Of a stretch of 38,629 nt of DNA, positions 38,107-38,629 are shown piece after piece (position 1 is the stretch's first letter; each line of letters starts with the position of its first letter). The translations under genes and the position numbers were made by a program. The DNA is taken from positions 1 to 38,629 of IMG/VR virus record IMGVR_UViG_3300017989_000224; one strand, 5' to 3'. The stretch is from a virus. Below the pieces are notes generated by a model. That model was given only the letters and a program-made list of their open reading frames with translations. It was not told the DNA's origin and made no database searches.

Positions 38107-38315
38107 CAGTCCTCACCGAGCACTATATTATCTCCTCTATAATCCCTGGGCTCTTTAACCTTCCCAAGCTTTTCTAGTTCAGCTAGGATCTCATTAGTGA
38201 CAAACCGCATACCTAACCCAATGGTATGTAGATCTGTTTCTGTTTTCTTTTCTAGCCTGTCCAGTCTTAGGCCAAGTTCTTCTATTCGTTTGTTTGTTTC
38301 GTCATGTAGCGTCAT
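38106..38315 (-). CDS. Coiled-coil protein (69 aa)
   Basis: ATG at 38315 is preferred, with AAAGGA about nine bases upstream. A GTG at 38321 also opens the frame and would overlap the repeat gene's stop. Residues 5-25 are a heptad coiled coil (ETNKRIEELGLRLDRLEKK), followed by a helix (MRFVTNEILAELEKLG) and an acidic tail. It probably forms oligomers. Function is unknown. Confidence 0.65.
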   Translation of the reverse strand: MTLHDETNKRIEELGLRLDRLEKKTETDLHTIGLGMRFVTNEILAELEKLGKVKEPRDYRGDNIVLGED

Positions 38316-38317
38316 AA

Positions 38318-38629
38318 TCACTCATCCTTTTGGTTTAATCCCAACACCTGTAGCAGACGCTGCTGTTGCCATTCTCGCTCGGCATCCCAAGCAGCAGCCC
38401 AAGCAGCATCACTAACAGCATCACTAACAGCATCCCAAGCAGCAGCCTTAGCAGCAGCCTTAGCAGCAGCCTTAGCAGCATCCCAAGCAGCAGCCTTAGC
38501 AGCATCCCAAGCAGCAGCCCAAGCAGCATCACTAACAGCATCCCAAGCAGCAGCCTTAGCAGCAGCCCAAGCAGCATCACTAACAGCATCCCAAGCAGCA
38601 GCCTTAGCAGCAGCCCAAGCAGCATCACT
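38318..38629 (-). CDS. C-terminal part of the alanine/tryptophan-repeat protein (continues from base 1)
   Basis: Read leftward from 38629, the frame is Ala-rich units up to about 38380, then AERE-WQQQRLLQVLGLNQKDE and TGA at 38320-38318. Codon phase matches the N-terminal part exactly when the 120-base overlap is merged. An 'AEREWQxxRL' ending after Ala-rich repeats is the usual close of this protein type in my memory. The number of repeat units is uncertain, because the assembly breaks inside the array. Confidence 0.85.
   Translation of the reverse strand, partial: SDAAWAAAKAAAWDAVSDAAWAAAKAAAWDAVSDAAWAAAWDAAKAAAWDAAKAAAKAAAKAAAWDAVSDAVSDAAWAAAWDAEREWQQQRLLQVLGLNQKDE
38381..38629 (-). repeat. 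Alanine-codon tandem repeat, right part
   Basis: Continuation of the array at 1-250, with the same 24- and 48-bp building blocks in a different order (for example two successive cttagcagcagc blocks and a doubled actaacagcatc). The varying order shows unit-level shuffling as well as simple expansion. Confidence 0.95.
38510..38629. repeat. Right copy of 120-bp direct terminal repeat
   Basis: Identical to bases 1-120. See the left copy. Merging the two gives a circle of 38,509 bp with all reading frames intact across the join. Confidence 0.95.

Noticed and set aside
1-38629. Temperate phage with integrase, repressor or attachment site
   Set aside because: No recombinase motif, no typical repressor helix-turn-helix gene and no attachment core was found on either strand. 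The small unknown genes leave some room for doubt.

Overview
The window reads as the complete, or nearly complete, genome of a tailed double-stranded DNA bacteriophage. The first 120 bases (1-120) and the last 120 bases (38510-38629) are identical, so the contig closes into a circle of about 38,509 bp or carries a 120-bp direct terminal repeat. The break lies inside an alanine-rich repeat gene that reads through the junction in frame. I see no integrase, lysogenic repressor, tape-measure, sheath or tail-tube gene. What I do see is small and large terminase, portal, scaffold, capsid, a short connector, a large tail-hub protein, one giant fibre and three long helical or glycine/alanine-rich proteins. 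That fits a short-tailed (podovirus-like), probably virulent phage. Genes start mostly with AGGAG-type ribosome binding sites and stops follow the standard code (TGA is widely used). The host cannot be named from the sequence.

Layout. A leftward gene block starts near 5.87 kb. It runs through 5800 to 1, crosses the contig junction and ends at 37787. It holds five small unknown genes, a Gp157-family gene, two candidate single-strand DNA-binding proteins, a VRR-NUC nuclease after a strong internal terminator, two tiny membrane peptides, an exported 263-residue protein and a set of accessory genes ending in the alanine/tryptophan repeat protein and three small ORFs. From the same 42-bp face-to-face promoter a short rightward unit (5913-6603) encodes a regulator-like protein. 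It is coupled to a zinc-cysteine protein whose conserved cysteine codon is replaced by in-frame TGA. A leftward gene (6679-6951) converges on it.

The main rightward block starts with a putative replication initiator (7175-7900), whose last codons form four helically phased 15-bp repeats. About 570 bases of structured, strand-asymmetric and then T-rich non-coding DNA follow. Next come small genes including a GroES-like co-chaperonin and a ribbon-helix-helix protein, then an M15 peptidase endolysin with small membrane proteins (lysis). After these come the terminase, portal, scaffold and capsid genes, a set of beta-rich virion decoration proteins (two with signal-peptide-like starts, one made of three tandem repeats, one LamG lectin), the tail connector, hub and fibre, and ejection-type proteins. 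This block meets the leftward block tail-to-tail at 37787-37799.

How it may work together (inference): no DNA polymerase, helicase or primase is visible. Replication would then rely on host enzymes recruited by the initiator at the repeats, with the single-strand binding proteins, Gp157-family protein and nuclease in support. Dyads of the form GTATnATAC overlap -10 elements in several control regions, which suggests a shared regulator. Capsid protein synthesis may be tuned by a 12-bp RNA stem that hides its ribosome binding site, and folding may be helped by the phage GroES.
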